From contig JANQOV010000068.1 of the NCBI GenBank assembly GCA_028285645.1, positions 24,733-88,732 on the forward strand: a DNA stretch of 64,000 bases, written 5' to 3'. Positions 39,034 to 48,591 of this stretch are shown here, in pieces (positions within the stretch are counted from its first letter, which is position 1; the number at the start of each line of letters is the position of its first letter). Source of the stretch: Hyphococcus sp. (GTDB lineage: Bacteria > Pseudomonadota > Alphaproteobacteria > Caulobacterales > Parvularculaceae). The notes beneath the pieces were generated by a model. The model searched no databases and had not been told where the DNA came from. It saw only the letters and a program-made list of their open reading frames with translations. The position numbers were made by a program, and so were the translations under genes.

Positions 39034-39744
39034 ATGGAGACAGAAGTCGCAACAGCCGCAATCGGCGGTGAGTTCAGCCTTTGGAGCCTGTTTTTTCGCG
39101 CAGACCCCATTGTCAAAACCGTCATGGCCATCCTCGTCATCGCATCGGTCTGGTCGTGGGCGATCATTATCGACAAGTCGATGGTGTTCGGCCGGCTAAA
39201 GCGCAAGTCCAACCGGTTCGAAGATATGTTCTGGTCGGGCAAGCCGCTGGACGATCTTTACCGCAAACTGGGCGACAAGCCGGATCACCCGATGGCCCGC
39301 GTCTTCGCCGCCGCCATGGAAGAGTGGACGCGCTCAAAGGGAACGACGTCGAAAGACAATCTAGTGATCGGCGCCAAGGACCGCATCGACAAAATCTTGA
39401 ATGTCACGGTGGCGCGCGAGCTTGAAAAAGCCGAACGGCATCTCGGCGTCCTGGCGACGGTGGGGTCTGCTGCGCCCTTTGTCGGTCTCCTCGGCACCGT
39501 CTGGGGCATCATGAACGCCTTCCAGGCAATCGCGGTTACCAAGGACACCAATCTTGCGGTTGTTGCGCCTGGCATCGCCGAAGCGCTGTTTGCGACCGCT
39601 CTTGGTCTCTTAGCGGCGATCCCGGCGGTTGTTTTCTACAATCGCTATTCTGCATCTTTGAATTCTTTCGCTGTTCGCCTGCAGGGCTTTGCCGATGAAT
39701 TCTCGGCGATCCTCTCGCGGCAGTTTGACGAGAGGTCGCGCTAA
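39034..39744 (+). CDS. tolQ: TolQ, proton-channel subunit of the Tol-Pal system
   Basis: A 236-residue inner-membrane protein with three TM helices (about residues 26-47, 136-160 and 168-195). GSAAPFVGLLGTVWGIMNAF and AEALFATALGLLAAIPAVV are conserved in TolQ/ExbB/MotA. With TolR it energises TolA for outer membrane constriction. The ATG at 39034 has GGGGAT upstream; an earlier GTG at 38986 is less likely. Its stop overlaps the tolR start (TAATG). Confidence 0.96.
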   Translation: METEVATAAIGGEFSLWSLFFRADPIVKTVMAILVIASVWSWAIIIDKSMVFGRLKRKSNRFEDMFWSGKPLDDLYRKLGDKPDHPMARVFAAAMEEWTRSKGTTSKDNLVIGAKDRIDKILNVTVARELEKAERHLGVLATVGSAAPFVGLLGTVWGIMNAFQAIAVTKDTNLAVVAPGIAEALFATALGLLAAIPAVVFYNRYSASLNSFAVRLQGFADEFSAILSRQFDERSR

Positions 39745-40178
39745 TGGGCGCGCAGCTCAATCCCGGCGGCGGGCGTCATCAGCCCGGCCGTACACGGATG
39801 ATGGCGGAGATCAATGTGACGCCGTTTGTCGACGTCATGCTGGTCTTGCTCATCGTCTTTATGGTGGCGGCGCCGCTTTTAACCGTCGGCATTGAAGTCG
39901 ATACGCCTGAAACATCGGCGAACCCGCTGCAGGAAGCCGGCGAGCCGATTACCGTTTCGATCACCGCGGAAGGAACCATATTCGTTCAGGAAACGCCGAT
40001 CGAATATGAAAATCTCGTGTCGCATCTCGAGGCGATAGCCACCGCCGGATATGACCAGCGGATCTTCATCCGCGGCGACAAAAATCGCGCCTATGGCGAT
40101 ATCGCCCGCGTGATGGGCCGCATCAACGCCGCCGGGTTTACGCAGATCGGCCTTGTCACCGATCAGGAACTCGAATGA
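39744..40178 (+). CDS. tolR: TolR, stator subunit of the Tol-Pal system
   Basis: A 144-residue protein with one TM helix. MAEINVTPFVDVMLVLLIVF holds the essential membrane Asp, and the C-terminal periplasmic domain has YDQRIFIRGDKNRAYGDIARVM. Translationally coupled to tolQ by a one-base overlap. Confidence 0.96.
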   Translation: MGAQLNPGGGRHQPGRTRMMAEINVTPFVDVMLVLLIVFMVAAPLLTVGIEVDTPETSANPLQEAGEPITVSITAEGTIFVQETPIEYENLVSHLEAIATAGYDQRIFIRGDKNRAYGDIARVMGRINAAGFTQIGLVTDQELE

Positions 40179-40225
40179 GCCGTGGGCTCGCCTTAAGACG
40201 TTAGCCAAAGAAGGCCGCTTGTTTC

Positions 40226-41062
40226 ATGCGTTTCGGCTTTTTCTTCTCTCTGGTGCTTCATATCGCTGTGGCGACAGTTGCGTTCGTGCAATTGCCGGCA
40301 AGCTGGCGCCCGTCTGTTGAAGCCGAGCCCTATGTTCCGGTGGAACTCATCCGCCAGGCGGAGCTTGACCTTACCACCAGTATTCCCGCCGCCGCACCGG
40401 AGCCGGAACCCGAAGAAATTGAAGAACCTGATCTGCCGGAGCCGGAGATCGAAGAAACCCCGGCGCCGCCGGAGCAGGTCGAGCCGGAGCCCGCGCCTGT
40501 TGAGCCGGAGCCGGAAGCTGTTGAGGAAGAACCCGAACCCGAGCCTGAGCCGCCGGAAGAACCGCCCGTGGTTGAGCCGCAAGAAACGCAAACCGCTGAG
40601 CTAGATCTAGATGCGCTGTCCCAGTTGATCGACAGGGAACAAGACGAAGAACGCACAGAGGCCCCGCGCGAAGCGCCGTCAGAGACGACGGAAGTCGCTG
40701 AAACGCCAAGGCGCGCTGTGGGCGCAGGCGACCGCTTGACTGCGAGCGATGAAGCCAAAATGCGCGCTGCGGTCGAGCGTTGCTGGAATGCGAGCGCGAT
40801 CATTGGCGCGCCCGAGCCGGAAAAGCTAATCGTCACCCTTGAATTTGAGCTGCAGCCCGATGGAACGCTCACGTCGCCGCCGCGGGTGGCGAACGCCATG
40901 CAAATCAATCTATCAGGCAACCGGTTCTGGAAAGTCGCCGAGCAGGTCGCCGTGCGCGCAGTCGTTGCGTGTCAGCCATACGATTTCTTTCCTGCTGACC
41001 GGTATGCGGACTGGAAGGAATTTAGAGCCAATTTCGACCCGAGCCAGATGGTCGGGCGCTGA
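40226..41062 (+). CDS. tolA: TolA-like cell envelope protein
   Basis: A 278-residue protein with one N-terminal TM helix (MRFGFFFSLVLHIAVATVAF), a long Pro/Glu-rich acidic stretch (about residues 50-165) and a small C-terminal domain (about 185-278; DEAKMRAAVERCWN). The acidic Pro-Glu linker differs from the Ala/Lys-rich helix of enteric TolA, a pattern common in alphaproteobacteria. It links the TolQR motor to TolB/Pal across the periplasm. Confidence 0.9.
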   Translation: MRFGFFFSLVLHIAVATVAFVQLPASWRPSVEAEPYVPVELIRQAELDLTTSIPAAAPEPEPEEIEEPDLPEPEIEETPAPPEQVEPEPAPVEPEPEAVEEEPEPEPEPPEEPPVVEPQETQTAELDLDALSQLIDREQDEERTEAPREAPSETTEVAETPRRAVGAGDRLTASDEAKMRAAVERCWNASAIIGAPEPEKLIVTLEFELQPDGTLTSPPRVANAMQINLSGNRFWKVAEQVAVRAVVACQPYDFFPADRYADWKEFRANFDPSQMVGR

Positions 41063-41113
41063 TCAACCTCGTGCGTGAAGTAACCAAGCGGGGGCTTGAA
41101 AGAGAGTAGAAAG

Positions 41114-42448
41114 ATGAAACGGTTTTTTGCAATTCTCCTGACAGCCATGGCAGCGGCCTTTGCCAGCGCCGCCCAGGCCCGCGTCACCATCGACATTACC
41201 CAAGGCAATGTCGATCCGATGCCAATCGCGGTGCCCAACTTCATCGGCGGCGACGACAATGCAAGCGCCCTTGGGCGCGACATCACTGGCGTTTTGATGA
41301 GCAATCTTGACCGCTCGGGCTTGTTTCAAGTCATTGATCAGCGGGCCTATATCTACAATCGCGAGGAATTCGGCGTTAACACCCGCCCGCGTTTCGCGGA
41401 CTGGCGGATTATCAATGCACAAGTGCTTGTCGCCGGCGAGATCGAAGAACTGCCCGATGGCCGCATGCAGGTATCGACCCGCGTCTGGGACGTTTATGCA
41501 AACGAACAGCTCGGCGCCGTCGCCTTTAAGACGCCTGCTGACAATTGGCGCCGCGCCGCCCACAAGGTTGCTGACTTTGTCTACAAAACCCTGACCGGCG
41601 AAGAGGGATATTTCGATACACGCGTCGTTTTTGTGCACGAAACCGACGACAAACAAAACCGCACCAAACGGTTGATGATCATGGACCAGGACGGCGCAAA
41701 TCCCGTCCCGCTTACCGATGGCCTCAACTATCAGGTGCTGACGCCGCGCTTTTCACCCACCCAGCAGCAGATCACTTACATGGCGCTTTTCCAAAATCGT
41801 CCGGGTCAGGTCTATCTTTTCAATATCGAGACCGGCGAGCAGGAGCAGCTTGGCACCTTCCGCGGCATGACGTTTGCGCCGCGCTTTTCGCCCGACGGCA
41901 CCAAAGTGATCATGTCCATGGAGCGCAACGGCAATTCCGATGTGTTCAAAATGGATTTGGCGACAAGGCGTCTAACGCGGCTGACGGATAATCCGTCAAT
42001 CGATACGTCGCCGACCATGTCGCCCGACGGCCGGCGTATCGCCTTTACGTCCGACCGCGGCGGCTCCCAGCAGATTTATACGATGAACGCCGATGGCGGC
42101 GGCCAGAAGCGAATAACCTTCGGCGACGGTTTCTATCAGACGCCAGTGTGGAGCCCCCGCGGCGATCTCATCGCGTTTACCCGGCAATACAAAGGCCGGT
42201 TCTATATCGGCGTTATCCGGCCTGACGGTACTGGCGAACGGCTTTTGACGGAGAGTTTCCTCGACGAGGGGCCCACCTGGTCGCCCAATGGCCGGGTCAT
42301 CATGTTCTATCGCCAAACGCCGACCCGCCGTGACGGCTCAGGGGGCGATGCTTCCCTCTGGTCTGTTGACCTGACGGGCAGAAATTTAAGGCGAATTCGC
42401 ACCCCCGCAGGCGCTTCAGATCCAGCCTGGTCGCCGCTTTTGCCCTAA
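41114..42448 (+). CDS. tolB: TolB, periplasmic beta-propeller of the Tol-Pal system
   Basis: A 444-residue protein. A signal peptide (MKRFFAILLTAMAAAFASAAQA) precedes an N-terminal domain, then a PD40 beta-propeller with repeats such as PRFSPDGTKVIMSMERNGNSD and SPDGRRIAFTSDRGGSQQIY. It binds Pal and TolA. ATG 41114 begins the signal peptide; TTG 41096 is an unlikely alternative. 51 bp after tolA. Confidence 0.96.
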   Translation: MKRFFAILLTAMAAAFASAAQARVTIDITQGNVDPMPIAVPNFIGGDDNASALGRDITGVLMSNLDRSGLFQVIDQRAYIYNREEFGVNTRPRFADWRIINAQVLVAGEIEELPDGRMQVSTRVWDVYANEQLGAVAFKTPADNWRRAAHKVADFVYKTLTGEEGYFDTRVVFVHETDDKQNRTKRLMIMDQDGANPVPLTDGLNYQVLTPRFSPTQQQITYMALFQNRPGQVYLFNIETGEQEQLGTFRGMTFAPRFSPDGTKVIMSMERNGNSDVFKMDLATRRLTRLTDNPSIDTSPTMSPDGRRIAFTSDRGGSQQIYTMNADGGGQKRITFGDGFYQTPVWSPRGDLIAFTRQYKGRFYIGVIRPDGTGERLLTESFLDEGPTWSPNGRVIMFYRQTPTRRDGSGGDASLWSVDLTGRNLRRIRTPAGASDPAWSPLLP

Positions 42449-42712
42449 AACCCCAGTAAAACAGGGAGATTCGTAACGGAAAATTCATTCTCGGGCCGGA
42501 ACAGCCGTTCTTGATTGCGCCCGCGGCTAAGGTTACGACTCTCCTATTGGTTAAATTTTAGGATTTGACCGACACGGTACGGAAACAAAGCAATGATAGG
42601 TGTTTTAAGTCGATCGGCGCTTTAGACAGTTCAATAGAGGGGCTTAATAGCGGGGGCGCGCTCGCAAAAGTCCAATAATATCCCAGCGTTTGGGGAAGTG
42701 GAGCAGGAAAAA

Positions 42713-43222
42713 ATGAGCACGAAGTTTTTGAAAATTGCAGGGGCAGTGGCGTCTTTGGCGCTCATTTCCGCATGCGCAAGCAGCACAGGCCCGGACATTG
42801 ACACAACAGCGGGTGCGGATACTGGCGCTGGATCAGGGCCTGTGGGCGCTGTGCCTGGCAGCCAGGAGGATCTGGAGCAGTCCGCAGGGCATCGGGTTTT
42901 CTTTGCTTATAACCAATATACCTTGACCCCGCAGGCGCAGGCGACGCTTTCTCGGCAGGCGGCCTGGCTGAAAGAATATCCGGAAACCCGGATCGTCTTG
43001 GCCGGCAACTGCGACGAGCGCGGCACGCGCGAATACAACCTTGCGCTCGGCGCCCGCCGCGCTGAAGCGGCACGGGCCTATCTGAGCAGCCTCGGCGTCG
43101 ACTCGTCACGGATCACGACGGTTTCCTACGGCAAAGAGCGCCCGCTTGATCCGCGTTCGACGGAAGAAGCCTGGTCGCTGAACCGCAATGCAACGACGAC
43201 GATTTCTTCGGTCGGCTCTTAA
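42713..43222 (+). CDS. pal: Peptidoglycan-associated lipoprotein Pal
   Basis: A 169-residue outer-membrane lipoprotein. The lipobox is LISAC (Cys near residue 21). The OmpA-type domain (about 60-169) has RVFFAYNQYTLTPQAQ, LAGNCDERGTREYNLALGARRAEA and SYGKERPLDP, with the meso-DAP-binding Asp/Arg. ATG 42713 follows GGAGCAGGA. A 264-bp gap after tolB suggests its own promoter. Confidence 0.96.
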   Translation: MSTKFLKIAGAVASLALISACASSTGPDIDTTAGADTGAGSGPVGAVPGSQEDLEQSAGHRVFFAYNQYTLTPQAQATLSRQAAWLKEYPETRIVLAGNCDERGTREYNLALGARRAEAARAYLSSLGVDSSRITTVSYGKERPLDPRSTEEAWSLNRNATTTISSVGS

Positions 43223-43247
43223 TCGCTGACCGATTTGGACTTTAGAG

Positions 43248-43288
43248 GGCGCGCTGTTTTCGCGAAGAGCAGCGCGCCTTTCTTTTTT
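43248..43288 (+). terminator. Rho-independent terminator after pal
   Basis: A 9-bp stem GGCGCGCTG/CAGCGCGCC (43248-43256/43270-43278) is followed by TTTCTTTTTT. Confidence 0.9.
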
Positions 43289-43432
43289 GGGGCGTTAGTC
43301 CCTTTATCGCCATGGTTTCGCCGCAGGCAGGCGTTTATTGAACTACGCGGGAGAGTAGCGCCCCGTGCAAATGGCGCTAAAATAACCCTTTCTGGCGGCG
43401 TCATGGCCGGCAGCGTTGAAGGATGAAGTGAT

Positions 43433-44275
43433 ATGCGTGTGAAGAAAATTCTTGTCACCCTGGCGGGCGCGGCTGCGGTCGCAATGGCCGGACCTGCAAT
43501 TGCCGGGACGAAACAGGACGTGCGGGATCTGCAGGCGCGTGTTGCGGAGCTTGAACAAAGCGTTCCCGCTGGAGCTGCGGCGACGGTCCGCATCGGCGAA
43601 CTTGAACGGCACATTCAGGACCTTACCGGGCAAATCGAAGAACTGCGCTTTCAACTTGATCAAGCCAATGCGCGGCTGAACGCGGTTACGGCGGCGCTTT
43701 CTGGCGAAGCGCCGATTGGCGGCGCAACGGCGCCGGGCTTGCCGCCGACAACCGGCGGGCCGGTTGATCTTACAACAGGTGATCCGATTGCGGATCAAAT
43801 CACGCGCGAGGCGTCGCCCGGCGGCGCTAATGCCGTTGCTGGCGCCGCAGGCGCGGCGCCTGAGATCGCCAGCGACATCGCGCTGCCGCTCGATCCGGAT
43901 GCGGCGTTTGATTACGCCTCAAGCTTTCTCCTGCAGGGCGATTACGCGCGCGCCAAGCAGGCCTTTGCGCTTTACGCAGAAGCGTTTCCGAACCATCCGC
44001 GCACCCCTGACGCCAAATTCCGGCTCGGTGAAATTCATCTCGCCCTTAGCGAAAACGCAGCGGCGGCTGACGTCTTCATCGCGCATATTCGCGAATATCC
44101 GAACGATCCGCGTGCTGCGGAGGCTTATTTGAAACTTGGCACCGCCTTTTCCCGGCTTGACCGTCCACAAGAGGCGTGCACGGTCTTTAAGTCTATGCAG
44201 GCCAAGTTTCCCAATGCGGCAAGACCAGTGGTCGATCGCGCCAATCTCGAAATGGCGCGCATCGATTGTCAGTAG
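43433..44275 (+). CDS. cpoB: CpoB (YbgF), periplasmic TPR protein
   Basis: A 280-residue protein with a signal peptide (MRVKKILVTLAGAAAVAMA...AIAG), an N-terminal coiled coil (about 25-85; TKQDVRDLQARVAELEQ) for trimerisation, a Gly/Ala/Pro-rich linker, and C-terminal TPR repeats (about 155-280; SFLLQGDYARAKQAFALYAEAF). CpoB coordinates peptidoglycan synthesis with Tol-driven outer membrane constriction. It lies after the pal terminator. Confidence 0.93.
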   Translation: MRVKKILVTLAGAAAVAMAGPAIAGTKQDVRDLQARVAELEQSVPAGAAATVRIGELERHIQDLTGQIEELRFQLDQANARLNAVTAALSGEAPIGGATAPGLPPTTGGPVDLTTGDPIADQITREASPGGANAVAGAAGAAPEIASDIALPLDPDAAFDYASSFLLQGDYARAKQAFALYAEAFPNHPRTPDAKFRLGEIHLALSENAAAADVFIAHIREYPNDPRAAEAYLKLGTAFSRLDRPQEACTVFKSMQAKFPNAARPVVDRANLEMARIDCQ

Positions 44276-44281
44276 GAAGCG

Positions 44282-45607
44282 TTGACGGCGCCGTCGCTCG
44301 CAACACGTGTTGGTCTTGAAGAGTTTGTAGCGCGCTGCGATGCGCTCGGCGTTCCGTCGCGATTTGCCATTGCTGTTTCCGGCGGGCGCGATTCCATGGC
44401 GTTGGCGGCGCTTGCAGCGCTATATTCAGAAAAGGCAGGCGCTGAAGTTCTTGCGCTTACCGTCGATCATGGATTGCGGGCGGGATCGGCTGAAGAGGCG
44501 CAAGATGTCGCCGGCTGGTGCGAGGCTTTAGGGCTTGCCCACGAGACGCTTCTTTGGGAAGGCAAAAAACCGACAAGCGGCGTGCAGGCGGCGGCGCGCC
44601 ATTCGCGTTATCGACTTCTCGCGGAAGCGTGCGAGGCCCGCGGCGTTGATGCGCTCCTGACGGCGCATACCGCAGACGATCAGGCGGAAACGGTTCTGAT
44701 GCGCCTTGCCCGCGGCGGCGGCGTCCGGGGCTTAAGCGGTATGGCGGCGGAAACATTGATCGCAGCGGGCGGCGGCGCGCCGATCAGGCTGTTGCGGCCG
44801 CTGCTCAACTTTTCCCGCGCGCGCATGACCGCAACGGTTGAAGCGGCGGGCGTTTTATTTATCGATGATCCGTCTAATGAGGATACGGGCTTTGAACGCA
44901 TTCGTATGCGCAAGCTTCTGGCCGAGCTTGAGGCGCAAGGCGATCTGACAAAAGACGCGCTCGTGCAAACCGCCGTGAAGATGCAAAAGACGCGGGCGCT
45001 TCTGGAGGAAAGAGAACTTGCATTGTTCGAGCGCGCGGACGGCGCCTTTTTCGAATGGGGCGGCGCGCGATTAGACATGCAAAGGACATTGCCCGAACTG
45101 ACCGACCCCGCCATCGGCTCGCTTACCACCCGCATCTTACAGGCCGTCGCTGGCGCCCCCCATCGCGCTGACGAAGAGGCGGCGTCAGCAGCATTGCATG
45201 ATGTCATCCACACAGGCGCGGCAACCCTCGGCGGCGTTTTGATGAAACTTCGGAAAGATCAAATCTGGTTTGTTCGAGAGCCGGCGGCGGTGTTTGGCCG
45301 CGAAGGGGTTGCGCCGCTCGCGCCAAAGATGCTGGAGCCCGGCGCGCGCCTTTTGTTCGATCGCCGGTTTGTGATCGAGAACAAAGGGGCCGAAGCGCTA
45401 GAGATTTGCCCATTGGGACGAGACCGGTCGCAGGACGTGTCAGTCGGATTAGAAGGGCCTAAGGAAGCGCTGTGGACGTTGCCTGGCGTCTTTCGCGGCA
45501 GCGAGCTCATTGGCGTAGGCGGCCTCGGCGCGGTGCTGGGAGGTCCGGAATGCGCCATAAAAGCCCTTCCGGAACAGCAGTTTCGCCTTCCGATCATTAG
45601 ATTTTAG
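44282..45607 (+). CDS. tilS: tRNA(Ile)-lysidine synthase
   Basis: A 441-residue PP-loop ATPase that makes lysidine at the AUA-decoding tRNA anticodon. The P-loop is AVSGGRDSMAL (about residues 36-46), with VDHGLRAGS and TAHTADDQAETVLMRLARG as further conserved segments. The start is TTG 44282, six bases after the cpoB stop. The tilS-ftsH order is common. Confidence 0.93.
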   Translation: MTAPSLATRVGLEEFVARCDALGVPSRFAIAVSGGRDSMALAALAALYSEKAGAEVLALTVDHGLRAGSAEEAQDVAGWCEALGLAHETLLWEGKKPTSGVQAAARHSRYRLLAEACEARGVDALLTAHTADDQAETVLMRLARGGGVRGLSGMAAETLIAAGGGAPIRLLRPLLNFSRARMTATVEAAGVLFIDDPSNEDTGFERIRMRKLLAELEAQGDLTKDALVQTAVKMQKTRALLEERELALFERADGAFFEWGGARLDMQRTLPELTDPAIGSLTTRILQAVAGAPHRADEEAASAALHDVIHTGAATLGGVLMKLRKDQIWFVREPAAVFGREGVAPLAPKMLEPGARLLFDRRFVIENKGAEALEICPLGRDRSQDVSVGLEGPKEALWTLPGVFRGSELIGVGGLGAVLGGPECAIKALPEQQFRLPIIRF

Positions 45608-45730
45608 TAGAAATGAAGAAATTTCCCGCCGGTTTGTGGCGCGGGGCTTTCTTAACGCCTATCTACTAATCTCTCAGCGCATACTGTGCGTATGGAATAA
45701 GTCTGCCTGCCTGTCAGCAAAGGACCAATA

Positions 45731-47656
45731 ATGAACGGACGCAATTTCCTGATCTGGGGCCTCGTGATCGTGTTTTTCGTGGTTGCGCTGCAACTGGTGG
45801 AGTTCTCCACCCCCGGCCCGCAGCCCCAGGAACTGAATTACTCCGAATTCGCAGCCCGTATCGACAATGGCGATATTCGCACCGCCCAGATCGACCGTAC
45901 GGAAGTCTCTGGCCAGCTCAAGGAAGGCGGCGAATATGTCACCACCATTCCTGAAAATGGTCAGGCGGCGATTGCGGACAGGCTCGACGCTGCAGGCGTC
46001 CAGACCCAGATCAAAGCGGAAGAAGAACTGCCGATTCTGGTGCAGCTTCTGTTCAACATCCTGCCGCTGATTTTCTTCCTGGCGCTGTTCTTTTTTGTCA
46101 TGCGCCAGATGCAGGGCGCCGGCGGCAAGGCCATGGGCTTTGGCAAGTCCCGGGCGAAATTGCTCACCGAACGTCAGGGGCGCGTTACCTTTGACGACGT
46201 CGCCGGCATCGACGAGGCAAAGGAAGAGCTCGAAGAAATCGTCGAGTACCTGAAAGACCCGATGAAGTTTCAGCGCCTCGGCGGCAAGATCCCGAAAGGC
46301 GCGCTGCTGGTCGGCCCTCCCGGCACAGGTAAAACATTGCTCGCTCGCGCCATTGCCGGCGAAGCTAATGTGCCGTTCTTCACGATTTCGGGTTCCGACT
46401 TTGTTGAAATGTTTGTCGGCGTTGGCGCGTCCCGCGTCCGCGACATGTTCGACCAGGCGAAAAAGAACGCGCCGTGCACCATCTTCATTGATGAGATTGA
46501 CGCAGTGGGCCGCCATCGCGGCGCAGGTCTCGGCGGCGGCAATGACGAACGCGAGCAGACTTTGAACCAGCTCCTGGTCGAGATGGACGGCTTTGAAGCC
46601 AATGAAGGCATTATTCTGATCGCCGCCACCAACCGTCCGGACGTTCTTGATCCTGCGCTGTTGCGCCCGGGCCGTTTCGACCGTCAGGTGGTTGTTCCGA
46701 ACCCTGACGTTGTCGGCCGTGAGAAAATCTTGCAGGTTCACATCAAGAAAGTGCCGTTGGCGCCCGATGTTGTGGTCCGCACCATTGCGCGGGGCACGCC
46801 CGGCTTTTCCGGCGCTGATCTTGCCAATCTCGTGAACGAAGCAGCGCTCTTGGCGGCGCGGCGCGGCAAGCGGTTTGTCACCGCAAAAGAATTTGACGAC
46901 GCCAAGGACAAGGTCCTCATGGGTGCTGAGCGCCGCTCCATGGTGATGACAGAGGATGAAAAGCAGCTCACCGCCTATCACGAGGCGGGTCATGCGCTGG
47001 TCGGACTTTCCGTGCCGGGCAACGATCCGGTGCACAAGGCGACCATCATTCCGCGAGGGCGCGCCCTTGGCATGGTGCAGTATCTGCCAGAGCGCGACCG
47101 CTATTCCATGAGCCTTGAGCAGATGAAGGCGCGCATCGCAATGGCCATGGGCGGGCGTGTGGCCGAAGAACTCAAGTTCGGCAAGGAGAAAGTCACCTCC
47201 GGCGCCCAGCAGGATATCGAGCAAGCAACCAAGATCGCCCGGGCGATGGTCACCCAATATGGCCTTTCCGAAAAACTTGGGCCCATCGCTTATGCGGAAG
47301 ATGAGGGCGAGGTGTTCCTCGGCCAGTCCATCGCTCGCTCAAAGACGATCTCCGGCGATACCGCCAAACTTATCGAAGATGAAATCAAGCGGTTCGTGAC
47401 GGATGGATTTGACAAGGCAAAAGAAGTGCTAACAACGCGCAGAGATGCGTGGGAAGCGCTTTCGCAGGCGCTTTTGGAATATGAAACGCTGACCGGCGAA
47501 GAAATCGACAAAATCATCGCTGGCGAAACCATCACCCGCGATGATCCCACCGATACGGAGGATCACACGCCGCCAAGCTCCGTTCCCACAGCCGGCGCAA
47601 CTGCGACGGACGACAAGCCGAAAGGAACTGGCGGCATGGAGCCGAGCCCGGCTTGA
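45731..47656 (+). CDS. ftsH: ATP-dependent zinc metalloprotease FtsH
   Basis: A 641-residue membrane AAA+ protease. TM helices are at about 7-26 and 103-122, bracketing a periplasmic domain. Walker A is GPPGTGKT (195-202), Walker [11 protein letters not shown], and the zinc site HEAGH (417-421). The flexible C-terminus ends in Thr/Pro/Gly-rich sequence. It degrades membrane and regulatory proteins. AAAGGACC precedes the ATG; a 123-bp gap separates it from tilS. Confidence 0.98.
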   Translation: MNGRNFLIWGLVIVFFVVALQLVEFSTPGPQPQELNYSEFAARIDNGDIRTAQIDRTEVSGQLKEGGEYVTTIPENGQAAIADRLDAAGVQTQIKAEEELPILVQLLFNILPLIFFLALFFFVMRQMQGAGGKAMGFGKSRAKLLTERQGRVTFDDVAGIDEAKEELEEIVEYLKDPMKFQRLGGKIPKGALLVGPPGTGKTLLARAIAGEANVPFFTISGSDFVEMFVGVGASRVRDMFDQAKKNAPCTIFIDEIDAVGRHRGAGLGGGNDEREQTLNQLLVEMDGFEANEGIILIAATNRPDVLDPALLRPGRFDRQVVVPNPDVVGREKILQVHIKKVPLAPDVVVRTIARGTPGFSGADLANLVNEAALLAARRGKRFVTAKEFDDAKDKVLMGAERRSMVMTEDEKQLTAYHEAGHALVGLSVPGNDPVHKATIIPRGRALGMVQYLPERDRYSMSLEQMKARIAMAMGGRVAEELKFGKEKVTSGAQQDIEQATKIARAMVTQYGLSEKLGPIAYAEDEGEVFLGQSIARSKTISGDTAKLIEDEIKRFVTDGFDKAKEVLTTRRDAWEALSQALLEYETLTGEEIDKIIAGETITRDDPTDTEDHTPPSSVPTAGATATDDKPKGTGGMEPSPA

Positions 47657-47673
47657 TATTAGGGATTAGGTAT

Positions 47674-47713
47674 TTGGGGATTAGAGTGGCGGATGGCGAC
47701 GACTAATCCCCAA
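47674..47713. repeat. Palindromic repeat spanning the folP start
   Basis: TTGGGGATTAG (47674-47684) and CTAATCCCCAA (47703-47713) form a perfect 11-bp inverted repeat with the folP ATG (47693) in the loop. Just upstream ATTAGGGATTAGG continues the GGATTAG theme. The repeat encodes residues about 4-7 of the annotated FolP, suggesting an inserted repeat that became part of the gene start. Confidence 0.7.
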
Positions 47714-48523
47714 TCACAAACCCCCGAACCCTCCCTCATGGGCATCGTCAATGTCACGCCAGATTCGTTTTCCGATGGCGGACAATTCAGCAATGCGGCG
47801 GCGGCGATCGAGCACGGATTAAGGCTCGCGGAAGAAGGCGCTGACATTCTCGACATCGGCGGGGAGTCTACACGGCCGGGCGCTGAGCCTGTCCCGGTCG
47901 ATGAAGAATTGCGCCGCGTCCTGCCGGTCATCGAAGGTTTGGCGGCGAAGTCCAAAACGCAACTCTCAATCGACACCCGCAAGCCGAAAGTAGCGCGCGC
48001 CGCTGTCGAAGCAGGGGCTGCCATCTGGAATGATGTTTCTGCACTGACGTTTGACGAAACAAGCGTTGAAGCGGCGGCGTCGATGGCTTGCGATGTCGTG
48101 CTGATGCACGCGCAGGGATCGCCTAAGACCATGCAGGATGATCCGGCCTATGTTGATGTGGTTGCTGAAGTGACGGCCTATCTCGCTGCACGGGTAGAAC
48201 TATGCGTCGCCGCCGGCATCGCACGGGAACGGCTGATCGTCGATCCGGGGATCGGGTTTGGCAAAACGCTGGCGCACAATTTATCCTTAATGGCGTATCT
48301 TGATCAGCTGGCGCGGCTTGATTGCCGGGTGCTGCTGGGCGCGTCGCGCAAGCGCTTTATTGGGGCTCTCGACGGGGAAGGCCCGGCTAAGGAGCGTCTT
48401 GGCGGCTCTATCGCCGCCGCCTTGGAGGGCTGGCGGCGAGGCGCTTCGATTTTAAGGGTTCACGATGTTGCGGCGACCCGGCAGGCCTTAAATATCGCCG
48501 CCGCCATCAAAAAAATGGCATAA
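47693..48523 (+). CDS. folP: Dihydropteroate synthase
   Basis: A 276-residue TIM-barrel folate enzyme and the sulfonamide target. MGIVNVTPDSFSDGG (16-30), DIGGESTRPGAEPV, SIDTRKPKVA, DPGIGFGKT and LGASRKRFIG are the conserved pterin and pABA loops. The first 15 residues (MATTNPQSQTPEPSL) are low-complexity and encoded by a palindromic repeat. The only nearby alternative, ATG 47738, would remove the residues before the first strand, so I keep ATG 47693. Confidence 0.95.
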   Translation: MATTNPQSQTPEPSLMGIVNVTPDSFSDGGQFSNAAAAIEHGLRLAEEGADILDIGGESTRPGAEPVPVDEELRRVLPVIEGLAAKSKTQLSIDTRKPKVARAAVEAGAAIWNDVSALTFDETSVEAAASMACDVVLMHAQGSPKTMQDDPAYVDVVAEVTAYLAARVELCVAAGIARERLIVDPGIGFGKTLAHNLSLMAYLDQLARLDCRVLLGASRKRFIGALDGEGPAKERLGGSIAAALEGWRRGASILRVHDVAATRQALNIAAAIKKMA

Positions 48524-48591
48524 TTCAGTTAAACACTTGCTTTCCTTTGTGGTCTACTCTTTGAACGGGGCGTAGCAGTTTCGGGGACGCG

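Noticed and set aside
40330-40920. A Ser/Gly-rich 196-codon open frame on the - strand
   Set aside because: Mirror image of the Pro/Glu-rich TolA linker; an artefact of its repetitive codons.
42449-42712. Possible small RNA or sigma70 promoter between tolB and pal
   Set aside because: TTGACC is present near 42565, but no -10 box is correctly spaced, and I see no known RNA structure; only a general promoter expectation remains.
45674-47257. A 527-codon open frame on the - strand
   Set aside because: It is antisense to ftsH, whose conserved motifs occupy the + strand; the antisense translation has no recognisable domain and biased His/Arg/Asn composition.
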